64,000 nucleotides of DNA. It comes from Irpex lacteus (Eukaryota; Basidiomycota; Agaricomycetes; Polyporales; Irpicaceae). The DNA lies in the NCBI GenBank assembly GCA_001986395.2, contig MQVO02000014.1, positions 620,001 to 684,000 of the forward strand. Direction: 5' to 3'. The translations under genes were made by a program, and so were the position numbers. Numbering within the stretch: position 1 is the stretch's first letter; every line of letters begins with the position of its first letter. The notes under the pieces were generated by a model. That model did not search any database and was not told the origin of the DNA. It saw only the letters and a program-made list of their open reading frames with translations. Below are positions 1-11,901 of this stretch, piece by piece.

Positions 1-1017
1 TCTTCGAGGCTATTCCAAAGGAGCGGCAGACGTGTTTGTTCACGGCCACTTGGACGCCTTCCATAGAAGCTATCCTCGATGCGCCACCCAAACCCGGAAA
101 GCAGAAGCCTTTCGTCCATCGTATCACTGAAAGGTATGTCGCCCCATGTCCACACTACCATAATTTTGTTTTGACCGAACTGCTCACTTTTATAGCGTCG
201 AGACCGTTGAGACACTAAAACAACATTATCTCCTGGTCCCCTCCCATGTCCGCGAATCTTACCTCTACTACCTCCTTCGGAACCCGCCCGAATCCACCAT
301 TCACCTCCGCCGAGCCCCTCCCGAAAAAACCGTCCAAAAAGTCCAAGCAGTCATCGAAATCCCACAGACCACAAAAGAAGAGGAAAAATGACTCAGCAGA
401 CGACGAAGAAATCGTCCAGCCCCCTCCCACCATCATATTCTGTGCCCGCCCACGCACAGCCGCCTACCTCACCGCCCTCCTCAAAACCCTCCACATCCGC
501 GCGACAGCTCTCCACTCCCGACTCACTCAACGCGAACGGCTTACGTCGCTGGGGTTGTTCAGGTCCAGCGTTGTACCGGTGTTAGTGTCGACGGATGTCG
601 GTGCGCGTGGTTTGGACATTGCTGATGTGGCGATGGTGGTGAATTGGGATATGCCAGGAGAGCCGGAGGAGTATACCCATCGGGTGGGTAGGACGGCTCG
701 TGCGGGACGAGGGGGTGTAGCTATTAGTTTTGTGACGGAGAGGGATGAGGATAGGGTGTTGAAGGTCGAGGAGCGTATCAGTGAGTGCTTCTTACTCGTT
801 CTGACTTACTTCGGTCAGTGATTTTAACGCATTAAATGCAGAAACGAAGCTTACAGAGATGGAGCTGCCGGAGTCGAAGGTTCTTGAGAGCTTGAACGCT
901 GTGTCTACGGCGAAGAGGCTCGCAAACATGGAGGTGCACGATTCGGATTTTGGGAAACGGGAAGAGATCCATCGTATCAAGAGTGCGAAAAGGAAGGCGG
1001 ACGTCGGTGGATCATAG
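1..1017 (+). CDS. DBP8: DEAD-box ATP-dependent RNA helicase, Dbp8-like (5' end outside window)
   Basis: This is the C-terminal half of a DEAD-box RNA helicase; the start lies before the window. The end of the N-lobe is present (motif III as FTATWTPS), then motif IV (TIIFCA), motif V (STDVGARGLDI) and motif VI (HRVGRTARAGRGG). The tail, with VLESLNAVSTAKRLANME and a basic end, is characteristic of Dbp8, a nucleolar helicase of 18S rRNA and 40S subunit maturation. Introns are 134-195 and 781-841; the stop is TAG at 1015-1017. One oddity: the frame read from exon 2 reaches a stop near 388, while the frame holding motifs IV-VI is shifted by one base. Removing one A from the A6 run at 324-329 would join them through a Lys-rich linker. 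A 46-nt intron at 332-377 is a weaker alternative. The family is certain; the exact linker is not. Confidence 0.9.
324..329 (+). other. A6 homopolymer at apparent frameshift in DBP8
   Basis: Six consecutive A bases lie where the upstream frame (ending in a PPEK-type stretch) and the downstream frame (PSKKSKQSSK linker leading to the NDSADDEE acidic patch) meet. One fewer A would give a continuous linker. No intron with a good donor explains the change. Confidence 0.5.
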
Positions 1018-1209
1018 TGAGCTTGGTTCGTTGCACTAGGTACCGTCACTCTGTATTCCCCATCCATATTGCGTTATATATCATATCACTCCACTATCAC
1101 ACACACAAATTGTTTCAAATCCTCCAAATTCATTGCTCATTCTGCAGAGGATACAGTGGGACTCCCGACCGCATCTCTCGTTCTCCAGCGAACTTTCAGA
1201 CTTCAGACT

Positions 1210-2166
1210 TCACAGCTGCAAAGCCTCCAAAATCGCCTTCCCAACCGGCCCAGCACTAGCAGGGTTCTGCCCAGTGATCAACTTCCCATCGACGACCACC
1301 TTAGGCTGCCACGGCCCCGCCTTCGAGAACTTGCCGCCGAGCTCCGATGTGATCTTGGACTCCAGCAGGAAAGGGACGTCCTTGACTGTACCGAAGAGTC
1401 CCTCTTCTTCGTCGGAGAAGCCGGTGAATTGGCGGGAGGAGAAGATGGACTTGCCGTCTGCGTCGACGGCTTGTACGAGGGCTCTGTTGGTTTTGTTTTA
1501 ATGTTAGTTTCTCGAGTTTGTTCCTTTGGCAGTGCGAGAAGGAGATACTCACGCAGGTCCATGACAAACTGCACTGACAATCTTGCCCTTTTGCCAAAAC
1601 GCACTCGCGAGCTTCGCGTTCACGACATCACTCGCCAAGTCAATAACAGGCCCATGTCCGCCCACATAAAAGACGGCGTCGTAGTCGTCTGCGTTGACCT
1701 CCGTGAGGGTCTTCGCGTGGGCGAGCTTGTCTTTGACGGTAGGGTCTTCGAGGAACTTGACGCACTCGGCGTCGGATTTGTATGGCTGGGAGAGGGGTGT
1801 ATATGTGAGTGGAGGTGTTGGCGAGGAAAAGAGAGGAAGGTAAGAGCGCACCTCGATGCTACCGGGGTCGAGCGGTGGGTTGGGGCCTTTGGGTGCGGCA
1901 AAGTCAATCTCCACATGTGGCGACAGGACTGCAGCAAAAATAACACAGTAAGCCTGAGTATACGTCCGCCATGGACCCTTTCTTCTGGTATACTCACTAT
2001 AGTATGGGTGAGCGGCCTCGGGGAGGAACCATCCCTACACGCCACAAGAACGGTTCAGTATTCGAACATACTGAGAGGGAAGAGCCACGGTGAAAATGCG
2101 TACCGATTTTCTACCGGTGAGGGTGGTGTCTACGGAGGTGAAGACGAAGAGGACGCGGGGTGCCAT
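1210..2166 (-). CDS. DJ-1/PfpI family protein, Hsp31/glyoxalase III-like (copy A)
   Basis: The spliced product starts MAPRVLFVFTS and carries GWFLPEAAHPYY, the conserved block FYVGGHGPVIDLA and the nucleophile elbow AVCHGPA with its catalytic Cys. It ends GKAILEALQL. These are hallmarks of the class I glutamine amidotransferase-like, Hsp31-type branch; members are cytosolic glutathione-independent glyoxalases or chaperones acting on methylglyoxal. The start is ATG (reverse of CAT at 2164-2166) and the stop is at 1210-1212. It has a close paralogue at 46926-47785 on the other strand. Copy A has an extra intron after HPYY that copy B lacks. A TATA-like sequence lies about 100 bp upstream. The family is sure; the substrate is inferred. 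Confidence 0.9.
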
Positions 2167-3966
2167 CTCTATTGGTAGTGACGAGTGAGTGGTGTGGGTT
2201 TGCGGTGTAGCTTCGACTCTTGAGGTGAGTTCTGATTCTGAGGATGTGTATGTCTTCACTACCGCCTTATATACACCTCCTACCTTCCTTTCCAGTAACT
2301 AACGACCCAAGTACTCACGAGTCATCAGGTCCATGATACTGGATTATCAGATCCGCAAAGCACCACAGGGCCAGTACAATCATCGATGCCTATTCGGGAT
2401 ATAGCACCGGCATCGACTGCCACGCCATCACCGTTTGGATTTACCTACCGTAGCTGACTCATATTATGAGTTGTATACTGACAGCACTGTTATGATTTCA
2501 CAGACAAATTTAGAACGACAGCCAGCCCAGTGACTGTCACGGTACACACAGGGTGGCCTTGGCGAAGGTGAATCTATCCGACGACATGCAGATGTTTCAC
2601 ACATCCCACTAACTTACTGCTCCAAGTCTGAGATCTGAAGCCAAGAGCCCAAAATTGCCGACTCGGACTATATCCTTCTGAAGTTTGAACTTCGCCGCAA
2701 CTTGAACATCCCCATGGACCGTAGGCGAGCGAATGGGGAAGCACTATTTCGTGATCCGAACGGCTATCACGGCTATGGCTATCACGGGAATCGAGATAGC
2801 GTTCTGAGGTGTGACGTCAACCGTAGCTTACACAAGTACCGGCGTCGAGTCTCGACCAGCTACTGCTGGCAGATGTACTGAGCTCTGCACACTCACACGC
2901 ACCTACTACGCCTTTAAACCAGCTGGAATCATGTGCATATATTTCTTGTTCACATCTCGTAGATAACAGATTGCGTGTCTAGCTCTTTCCGTGACTGCTG
3001 CCTCCTTCGAAATCTAAGTTATTACGCCCGGGATACACCTACTTACCCAGATGGTATGACTACTAAAGTTAAGATCATCGCTAGTAAGAGTCTAGTAAGC
3101 TGCCAAGAACCTTCAACCATTATAATGAGATACGAGCATGTGGAGGCTGGTTTATGAGCCTACTCAAGCTTCAAGCTTCAGGCATCATGCATCAAGCTTC
3201 AAGCCTCAGCTAAAATGCGCTTCCTTGAATACCTAGTGGAAGTCGCGATATATCAACGAGCTTGACTTCCACGCACGCACCAGACGTCTCGCCACGAGTC
3301 GAATTGAACAAAACTAAAGATACAATACAATACATCTTCTGATACTATAAAGTACATACGAGGTTGGGGTTGGCTTTCAAAGTTGCTGGTGCTATGGTTG
3401 ATGCGCGTGAATATCGATCGGACTGCCAGTGCGTGAGAGAGAGGAAAGGAGACGGTGAGTGGTTACGAATATGATATGGAAGAAGCCGGAGAGGAAGAGG
3501 AGAAGACTATGAAGGGGAAGAGGAGGGAGAGAGTTAAGTCGCGTGTAGACTACGAGTACCGTCCAAATATTCGAGTACTAGTCTAGAGTTGAAGAGGTGA
3601 AGAGTTGAAGAGTCACAGGAGGGCTGAGGGCATGAGTTGAGTATACATAATAAGGATAATTGAGCCTTGGTCTTTCATTCGTTCGTTCGTGAATCAATCG
3701 TGGATTGAGCAAGAAAGAAAAGAAGTGACCGGGGTTGATCGAGAAAAAAGAGTGGCTTGGTATGGCGATATGGCGTGGTATGAGGGATGGATTGCTGAAT
3801 GTCGTGGTGTGTGTATGTCGATCAGTTTGGCAGTCACAGGTGTTTTGAGGTGAGGTTGAGAAGTAAAGAGAGGACTGAATTAGGTGGATGGATGGATGGG
3901 GGGCAGAGTCTGGCGTGTAGAGCGACTCGTACGCCCACGTCCTCCATGAGACGCGCCGTAGCGTGC
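2167..3966. other. Intergenic region, DJ-1 copy A to BTB gene
   Basis: About 1.8 kb between the DJ-1 promoter and the 3' end of the BTB gene. Only short reading frames without recognisable domains occur. A small patch around 3165-3215 repeats TCAAGCTT several times. The stretch 3400-3966 is probably the BTB gene's 3' UTR and downstream flank. Confidence 0.6.
2267..2273 (-). promoter_or_regulatory. TATA box of DJ-1 copy A
   Basis: TATATAA reads on the minus strand about 100 bp before the start codon at 2166. Copy B also has a TATA box, which fits inducible expression of both genes. Confidence 0.5.
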
Positions 3967-5161
3967 TTAGATGGTTCTCTGCAAAGAAAAAAAGGCTCAA
4001 TAAGTACACCAACACTGAGCCAATAAACATGCCAAAAACGCACCTTGACAAGCGACCACTGCACGATCAAAGTCTGCACCCTCTCCCCCAAGCCCTTCCT
4101 ACACATCTCACACTCCAACCTCTCCCCCAGCGGGCCCAACGCACTCTCAATCGCGCCCGTCGACAAATCCGGCCGTGCGTCCCACGCAAGGTACGCACTC
4201 GCCAACGCCCACGCCCTCGTCAACTTCTTCTGCTCAAAATATCCACACTTCATCGTCGGCGGGTGTCCCTCCGGCGGTGGCAACAACAGCCTCTTCAGCG
4301 CGTCGACGCGTCCCAGATGCTGGAAGAACATCTTCTTGAGATATACGGGCCCCATGCGCGTGGCGTCGTCGTCTGAGAGGTTGCACAAGGGAAAAGAGAG
4401 GAGGTGTGGGGAGACTTGGACGGCGAGGTCGTGTAGGTCGTGTTGGGCTGCGCAGGCGTAGACTTCGACGGGAGAGGAGGGAGACTGGGCGAGGAGGTGT
4501 TGGTAGAGGAGGGAGGAGGGGGAGAGGTATTTGGAGAGGGGGACGCCGTATTTGGAGAGGCAGGCAACGCCGGCGGTGAGGGTTGAGGTGGAGGGGTGGT
4601 AGAGGACGGAGGACATGCAGTAGATTGCGTGTAGGGCGATGTTGAGGACGGAGGAGGACTCGGAGACGGGGATGACGGGGCCTACGTCGTCTGAGTCTTT
4701 GTCGATTGGGCTGGGGGGAGTTGAGGATGTGACGGAGGATATTAGGTCGTCGGGGAGGAGGTTGTTGAATTTGTTGGTGGTGGCGGGAACGATGCGGTGT
4801 GAGTGGGTGTAGAAGAAGACGGCATCTGAGGAGAGGAAGATGAGGTCTGGTGGGCCGGGATAGAGGTTCGCTCCTGGGTAGAAGGTGGTCGAGACGGAGA
4901 CTATCGTTGGCTCTTTTACTTCATCTACCGGCGAGCCATGCGTTGAAGGCTGTGAGAACAATGTTAGCGACGTCGTTGTTTCTGACATTGAGCAATACGT
5001 ACTGGAGGCGTGAGGAGAACCGAAGTCGATGGATGGCTTGATGTGGTGAGGTTGGGGAGGGACACCTGTGCCTTTTCAGCGACGGGTTTCTCCTGGGACT
5101 CGGATGGCGAAGGCGTCGCCAACGAGTTGGTCACGTACTCGAGCCAGTCGGGAGTGTTCAT
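3967..5161 (-). CDS. BTB/POZ-domain protein of the basidiomycete type
   Basis: The product starts MNTPDWLEYVTNSLATPS, has a Ser/Pro-rich N-terminus, then a BTB-like core (DLIFLSSDAVFFYTHSHRI, followed by the FNNLLP block and LNIALHAIYCMSSVLY). The C-terminal half contains LHDLAVQVSPHLLSFPL, YLKKMFFQHLGR and LTRAWALASAYLAWDARP. This arrangement matches a large family of mushroom BTB proteins of unknown role, possibly adaptors for ubiquitin ligases or chromatin factors (inference). Two introns are supported: one near 4950-5001 and a short one close to the 3' end, which turns the coding end into QWSLVKRTI and the stop at 3967-3969. Without that splice the frame would run on as an unrelated tail. 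Confidence 0.8.
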
Positions 5162-6565
5162 ATCGTCTTCGTGCGTTTGCAGCGACTATATGCGCTTACC
5201 GTTGGATGCGTGGTCGACGTCGAGAACAGCGAGCGGCGGGGTGGAGAAGGAAGGAAGGCGGGCGGGGTGGGATGCGCAGGCCAGAGGAGAAGGCATGGGT
5301 ACCTCGATTTCCCTTTTGACTTGAATTCGAAGACGCGTGTGAATGTGTGAAGAGTGGGGTGCGACGAAGCATCTGGGAGAAATAGACGCCACTGCGACGG
5401 ATGTGGAAGAGGCATCGCATCGGGCTGCTGTCACTGGCTCGGCCCATCCTACGCCCGCATCCCATCGCACCCCTCACTGCGACTCTCCTCGGCTGCGAGC
5501 TCGGCAGACACGTCCTCTGCTGGTGGCTGGTGCGCTGCCGCTGCTACCAGCTTGCATCCGCCCTGCGCGTGCGACTCAACCGGGCACTCACTACAACGCA
5601 CCTGGCCATCAGATACTCTATCCCCATATACGACATTTACACCCGCTCTGGGCATCAGCCAGGTGATGTAATAACCCATAGTCGTACCAATTTCGTACCA
5701 ATTATCTCCGGATTCCAATCGCTTGACGAACCGCGGTACACGGTCAACGGAACGCATATACATCCCGCCTGTGCAAAATCGTCATTAACACGCTCAGTAC
5801 ACAGCCTAAAACGGGAATCCAGACCCTCTGATGGGCTCTGGTGAACTCTGATAGTACACGGCGCAGTACGTCGCCATATGAATTACTTGTACTTGGTATA
5901 GTTGGCTAACGCCTGCCTGGCCGATTTCCTGCTCAGCGCACAAGCAGGTAGAGGCGGATTGCACAGCTTAAATGGATCTCACAGGATTATAACGAGGCAC
6001 ATGGAAACCAGTAGTGAGAAATGCGAGATGATTGCATGCCGCTGCAGGCCTTCGCGCCTCCGGCGCTTCTGCCAGCAGCTTCATGCGGGGATTACGGGCG
6101 AGGATCGACTAAAGAGAGGTGAATTGAACTGGGCGCTGATTTACCGCGGCGAAGAAATAAGTATGGGAACGCAAGTACTTAGACAGTACCGTAATACTGT
6201 CAGGTTAAGATTAAGGGAGGAAGTAAATGGTCCAAAATATCCGATACTTAGACAGGAGTGGCAACGGATACTTATAATGGCGATGCAAGGAAATGAGACG
6301 AAAGTGCAGGTGGTTCAGCGCTAAGGGCGGGACAAATGGTCACGTGGGGTCGCTCAGCGGGGGATGGGGGCGTAAGTTGAACCGATTTCAGGAAATCGGA
6401 AAAGAGAGTCAAAAGATCCAAATGAATGAGCCACATGGTATACCGGTACAAAAACACGTACGAATCAACGGGAGAGAATACGTGGACGGAGAGGAATGCG
6501 CAGTGACATCAGAATCAGGATCACGGTTCTTCCATCTCTGCCTCGAAAGATTGGGTACGCGGCCA
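5162..6565. other. Intergenic region, BTB promoter to MOB1 3' end
   Basis: About 1.4 kb holding the upstream region of the BTB gene and the 3' flank of MOB1. Overlapping frames of 80-150 codons at 5200-5850 lie in all phases and none resembles a known protein or has a convincing intron pattern. No RNA gene was seen. Confidence 0.5.
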
Positions 6566-7772
6566 CTATCGTCCCTTCTCTTCTGCCAGAATCGCGTCGT
6601 TCAGCTCGTCTAGTGGTGCAAGTTCTTTCTTGTCCACCAAATCAAACTAGGAACCACAACAGTCAATTTACTCGACCCGGGATCGATAGCACCATGCCGT
6701 ACTCACCTCGTTCACAAACAAGAAGAAATGCCTATAACTCGTGTTCAAATGCGCTATCATGGAACACACAATCAGCGTCCTTAATCTTACTCCCCCACAG
6801 CCAAATTTACGTACCTTCGATCCCCAACGCGCATATATGATCAAAGTGGTTGCTGTATATATGCGCGTACACCCTGAACAGCCGGCGGAACAACGTCCGT
6901 ATCGTGTCCTTGAAGTTCTTCGGGAACGGTACGCCTGTGTTCTTTCAGTTTACAACAAAGCATAGTGATAGGTAGGGGAGAGAGGGAAAGACGTACCGAT
7001 CTTGTTAGGGAACACATCCTCGTTATCTAACAGCCCCTGCGCCCAGTTCATCAACGCATCGACGTATTCCGGGGCGGGGAGCTTCGTCGGTTTCTTGTAG
7101 CGCACGCCGTCTTCCCATAGGTATTCGTATCTACAGCCAGTAAACAAATCGTGATTATGAGCATACCGCCGTTCATACGTGCGAAGGATAGTGGACATAC
7201 CGAGGACCTGCGGACATGATTGGGCACTACACACGCAGAAGGTTAGCGAGGGAAGATAAGAGAGGGTGAGATGAGATATGTAAGAGGTGGAAGGAGAAGT
7301 GACAGACCTCTTGTACAGTACAGAACTCCGTGACGGTCCCGTAGAGCATGTTCAGGTGGTTGAAGAAATCTACCACTACACGCACACATGCACAATACGT
7401 TAGCAAACACACACCTCCCACTGGGACAGTAGCACACTCACCATGAACAGCCAACCACTCATTCAAATCCTCTCCCTCCGGGAGCTGCACCGCCAGTCTC
7501 AGATTCCCCGAGCCCTACATGACGCAACGAAGTCCATTTGGCATCAGTAGTCTGTACTTTACGTAGTCACATCAAGACTCACCAGAGTAGCCTCAGCGTA
7601 CTTGCGCAACTGATACTGCTTCGTCCCCTCCGGTACATCCTTGCGCGGTTTGAACGTGCGCGTCTTGCCTCTGCGGTGTCGAGTATCGACGCAGACGATC
7701 ATGATACATCAGCTCTCTTTCTCTCCAAGTCTTGGTCTTTGTAGGTACTTACAGGCCGAAGAAAGCTGACAT
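6566..7772 (-). CDS. MOB1: MOB kinase activator 1 (Mob1)
   Basis: The spliced protein starts MSAFFGL, continues [20 protein letters not shown] and [19 protein letters not shown], and ends [14 protein letters not shown]. The Mob1 zinc site is visible: Cys in EFCTVQE, Cys in the next exon's CPIM, and two His in [12 protein letters not shown]. Mob1 binds and activates NDR/LATS kinases (Dbf2, Sid2) in mitotic exit, septation and Hippo-type signalling. Many short introns interrupt it; the first follows the seventh codon. The start is ATG (reverse of CAT at 7770-7772) and the stop is at 6566-6568. The length fits the family at a little over 200 residues. It reads away from the lactate dehydrogenase gene, sharing an 800-bp divergent upstream region. 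Confidence 0.95.
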
Positions 7773-8572
7773 CGTTTATAGATTGGCGTCGGGATACGAG
7801 GTAAAGGTGGAAGTTTGGTGTGTGTAGGAAGGTGAAGTGGCAGTTGGTAAGAGGCAACGAGTAGCAGCTACGTAGTGGACGGTGACTGTCACTGGCGAGA
7901 TCGGTGATCTGGAGATTAAGCTGGAGGGGTGATCGTGGCCACGTGGTTATCGCTGATCCGGGGTTTGATCTCGGGAGAGGTTCAAGGTTCATTATGCCAG
8001 TAGCATCCAATAGTATACGACAATAGGAGATAACTATAGCGAGAGATGTAGCGCAGCTCGTTTACTTGGAGTCAAGGAGCACGCGGAGAACGTCAAGATC
8101 ATCCGAGTTTACAAAGGCACTGAACGCCGTGGTGGGAGACGAATACCTGTGTCATAAACTGGGACTTTTGTCTTCTTTCGAAAATATCTGTGATGTTTCT
8201 ATTACCTCTTCAATATTCAACGACCACAACCTCTCCTGCTCACAGCCGTGGCCTCCTCTACGAAGACCGCCATGGCCAACCAAATGGCCACAATTACCAC
8301 CTCGGCTCTCGGACCGAACACTCACCTTACGCCCCCGCCCCGGTCCGCACACCCGCATTCTAGAATAGAAACGACCGGCGGGGCTCGTGCATATAGACTC
8401 GAGGCTCGGTCGCCCTCGTCCTCCCCCTCCTCATCGCTAATCACTCTCTGCTTGTTGCTATCTGGTCTGGGCTTTGCTGGGTCTGGTATATCTAGGCGAC
8501 ACGGTTGGCGGCGACCTACATTCAACGTTCAAGAGACCATACACAAGACTAATACTAGGAACAATTAACGGG
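7773..8572. other. Divergent promoter region, MOB1 / CYB2
   Basis: An 800-bp upstream region shared by MOB1 (-) and the flavocytochrome b2 gene (+). Frames of about 100 codons occur on both strands but show no domain, so no gene is called. Confidence 0.5.
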
Positions 8573-11253
8573 ATGTTGGCAGCTTCGAGGACGTGTTTGC
8601 GGACAACGGCGAGGAGGTCAGGGTCGGGGGTGAGGTTCGCGTCGGGCGAGGCTAGGGCTGTGGCAATGGTGAGGACGCATCGTACGCATCCGCGGGCTAG
8701 TGCGCGCCCGACGTTATTCATGGCTGCTGCAGCTACGGGAGGTGTACTCTTCGGTTCATTCGTACGTCTCTCCCCCCTCTCAACCATTGAACTCCTCTGA
8801 ATATCAATCTCTACCTACTACAGCTCACATACCAATATACCACACCCATCGCCCTCGACGCATCTCCCTCTTCAAAGGTGCCACCGAAATCCAAAGAGGC
8901 ACCGACGTATATATCATACGAAGAGGTGCAGAAACATAACACGCGCGAGAGCTGCTGGGTCATCATCGACGGACAGGTATACGATGCGACCTCCGTGCTG
9001 CGGTGGCACCCCGCGGGCCCAGACGTCATCCTCCAACTAGCTGGCAAAGACGCTACGTGAGTTTCCCTTCCCCTCTCTCATATCATTCACTCAGACTGAC
9101 CGTAACGTTACAATCGTGTTCGCAGGAAACAATTCATACCAATCCACCCACCAAACATCCTCTCCCACCTCCCCGCCTCCGCCCACCTCGGACCCGTCGA
9201 CCCGACGACGCTACCCAAGCCCTCCCTCGAAGACACGGAAGAAGAGGAACGTATAGCCGAGGCGAGGAGCCAGTTGCCTGAACCTGGTGCGGCGCTGAAC
9301 TTGCAGGATATCGAAGTATGATGAGTTTCCTACTCCCTCCCTGCGTTGTATTTTATGTGTATTTGTTGGAGGGTGCTTCAAGTTGTCGCTCTCGCTGCTG
9401 GAATAATCTTCTCTCTCCCCGTCGCTCTATCTGTCTCAAATATACTGCTCTGAACTGCGACTATATGCCTGCTCATCCGACGACGACTGACTGACTTGCT
9501 TACTTCGTGTTTTTTGCACATGGAAGGACTACGCGGAGAAAGTGCTGACGAAGACCGCGTGGGCGTATTATCGCTCGACGGGCGACGACGAGTACACGTA
9601 TTGGGAGAACTTTGAGTCCTTCAAGCGGTTCTGGTTCAGACCGAGGGTGTGAGTTCCCAGTTCCCCGTCTCATCATGCCCCTTCCTTCCACTCTCTCTAT
9701 ATAACGGGCTCTCGAGAGACTGCTATGGGATATTACATCCTGCTAGTCATCTATAGCCGTTGTGAGTACATGCACTAAAAGCGAGAAAACCACGCAGGTT
9801 ACACAAAATCTCACAAATATCAACCTCCACGACAATGTTCGGCGGGCTCGAGAGCTCGCTGCCGATCTTCATCGCCCCCGCCGCCTTGGCTCGCCTAGGA
9901 CACCCCGATGGGGAGATGAACCTTACGCGTGCGGCTGGGTCTGAGGGGATCCTGCAAGGTGTGAGTGCTATATCGTCCTCAAGTCTGGTGAGGTATACGT
10001 ACTGATAGAGGATGGAGGGTTTGTAGATATCGAATAATGCGAGTTGTTCGGTGGACGAGATCATGTCTGTCAAACAGCCCCAACAGAACCTCATCTTCCA
10101 GGTCGGTCCTACATTCCCTCTACACCTCCCCATTCCATTCCCTGTCTCCCTAAGGAACAGCATCACTGATAGGCCTGGGAATACGCGTTCTGCTTTTTAT
10201 ACCACAGCTGTACATGAACAAAGACAGATCCGCAAGCGAGACGCTCATCCGAGGATTGGAAGGCCAGGGGTTCAAGGCGATCATGTTAACCGTGGACGCC
10301 GCCGTGCCTGGAAACCGAGAGATCGACAAGCGGTCGAAGGGGTTCACCGTGCGTGCTCTAGTCATTACTTGTCAAGTTCAAGCATGGTTGGTTGGGTGGT
10401 GCTAACGCGCGGTGTGTAGGTCGGTCCTGCGCATGGGAAGAGCGGAACTGAAGGGCAAGGTGTTGCTTTGGCTATTTCTGGGTATCAAGATCCGGATGTG
10501 TGCTGTAAGTTCGCAATGAACTATTGTAAATGTCATTTGGTTGACGAGGTGTAGGGGAAGATATACCGTGGATTCAGAGCCTCACGCAGCTTCCGTTGAT
10601 CATTAAGGGTATTCAATGCGTCGAGGTGAATATACTGTCTGATATTTTTGTCTGCATAACATGCTTAATCGCCTCCTACTTCTTTAGGACGCTGAGAAAG
10701 CATTCCAGTACGGCGCACAGAGTATCATTCTCTCGAACCACGGAGGCCGAGAACTCGACTTGTGCGTCTTCCCGTTTCGGAGTCAGCCCTCCCCCGACTC
10801 CAAGAGCAACTCACCAACAGCTTATGCTATACCACTGACAGTTCACCGGCTCCCATGACGGTGTTATACGAGCTCCACCAGCAACGACCCGACCTATTGC
10901 GCGAGCACGAAGTCTACATCGACGGTGGCGTGCGACGGGGAACGGACGTGCTGAAAGCACTGTGTCTCGGAGCTCGTGGCGTCGGTCTCGGTCGTCCGTT
11001 CCTGTGGGCGAACGCCGTCTGGGGCGAGGCAGGTTGTCGACGAGTTATCGAAAGTAAGTAGAACTGTTTCCTGCGTCGGGTTACTGTACGCTGATGAATG
11101 GCGCTGGAACGTTGCGCTAATCTGACAGTTATGAGAGAGGAGATCGCGACGGGGATGCGGTTGTTGGGTGTGACGAGTGTTGATCAGCTTAGGCCCGAAC
11201 TCGTGCGGTATGTGGACCGAAATCCTGCCCATCCTCCTCGGGCACGGTTGTAG
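8573..11253 (+). CDS. CYB2: Flavocytochrome b2, L-lactate dehydrogenase (cytochrome), mitochondrial
   Basis: It oxidises L-lactate to pyruvate and passes electrons through FMN and heme b to cytochrome c. The N-terminus [19 protein letters not shown] is Arg/Ser/Thr-rich, as in mitochondrial presequences, and a hydrophobic Ala/Gly stretch follows, consistent with sorting to the intermembrane space. A cytochrome b5 domain follows ([18 protein letters not shown], heme His in WHPAGPDV and in FIPIHPPN). The FMN barrel shows [18 protein letters not shown], the catalytic His and Arg of [12 protein letters not shown], and [18 protein letters not shown] with [14 protein letters not shown]. The heme motif is HPAG rather than the usual HPGG. 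About nine introns are present; those at 9316-9526 and about 9650-9798 are long for this window. The stop is TAG at 11251-11253. Confidence 0.95.
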
Positions 11254-11901
11254 TTAGCTACATAGTTACCAGGAGGTCGACCCGGGGACCTGCGCAAGCG
11301 TCATTGACGGTGATATCCCTGTCCGCCATCAGCGTGTGTTACTTTGTTTATCGGGGATGGACGTGCTGTTGTTATCGGACCTCTGCTGAGAAGACTGGAT
11401 GCGCACGTTTCTTGTGAATGAAGTGAACGTGTTGGAGCGTCTTGCTGTGATCATCCGTCCGTCTCAACCTGCTTACAAAGGTGCGAATATTCATTCGGAG
11501 CCTACCTGTGTTTTATTATGAGCACCGTCCTCGCCAGTCATGTGGCCACGAAAATGAATATTGTGAGAATGGGAACCCCCACAACAAAGCAACAAAAATG
11601 GGACGATGACAAGAAATGGTTGGGGATTAGACGGCGGATCCAGAAACTGACAAGATATCCCACTGCTATGGGCGTCTGTGGTCGTAGCCTATGGGCGCCT
11701 GGTCCTCGGTCAAGAGAGAGTGGCATGTGCGCCTTTGGAAGCAGAGCCCACGAGTCTGCACCTCCTCCATCCCATCCAGTCCCATCACCCTCAATCTCTC
11801 ATCTGCACCATCATCATCTCCAGCCTCGAGCAATCCCTGTCTGCACAACGGCGGCAGCGTCCTGCTCGGCCATACACGCAGCGACGAGCACAGGTACATG
11901 C
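11254..11901. other. Intergenic region, CYB2 to NEM1
   Basis: About 650 bp holding the CYB2 3' flank and the NEM1 5' region. The reading frame of NEM1 is open upstream of its chosen start back to 11518, but that part is low in recognisable sequence. Confidence 0.5.

Noticed and set aside
5200..5850. Several overlapping frames of 80-150 codons on both strands
   Set aside because: They occupy every phase of the same GC-rich stretch, as expected by chance, and none looks like a protein family.
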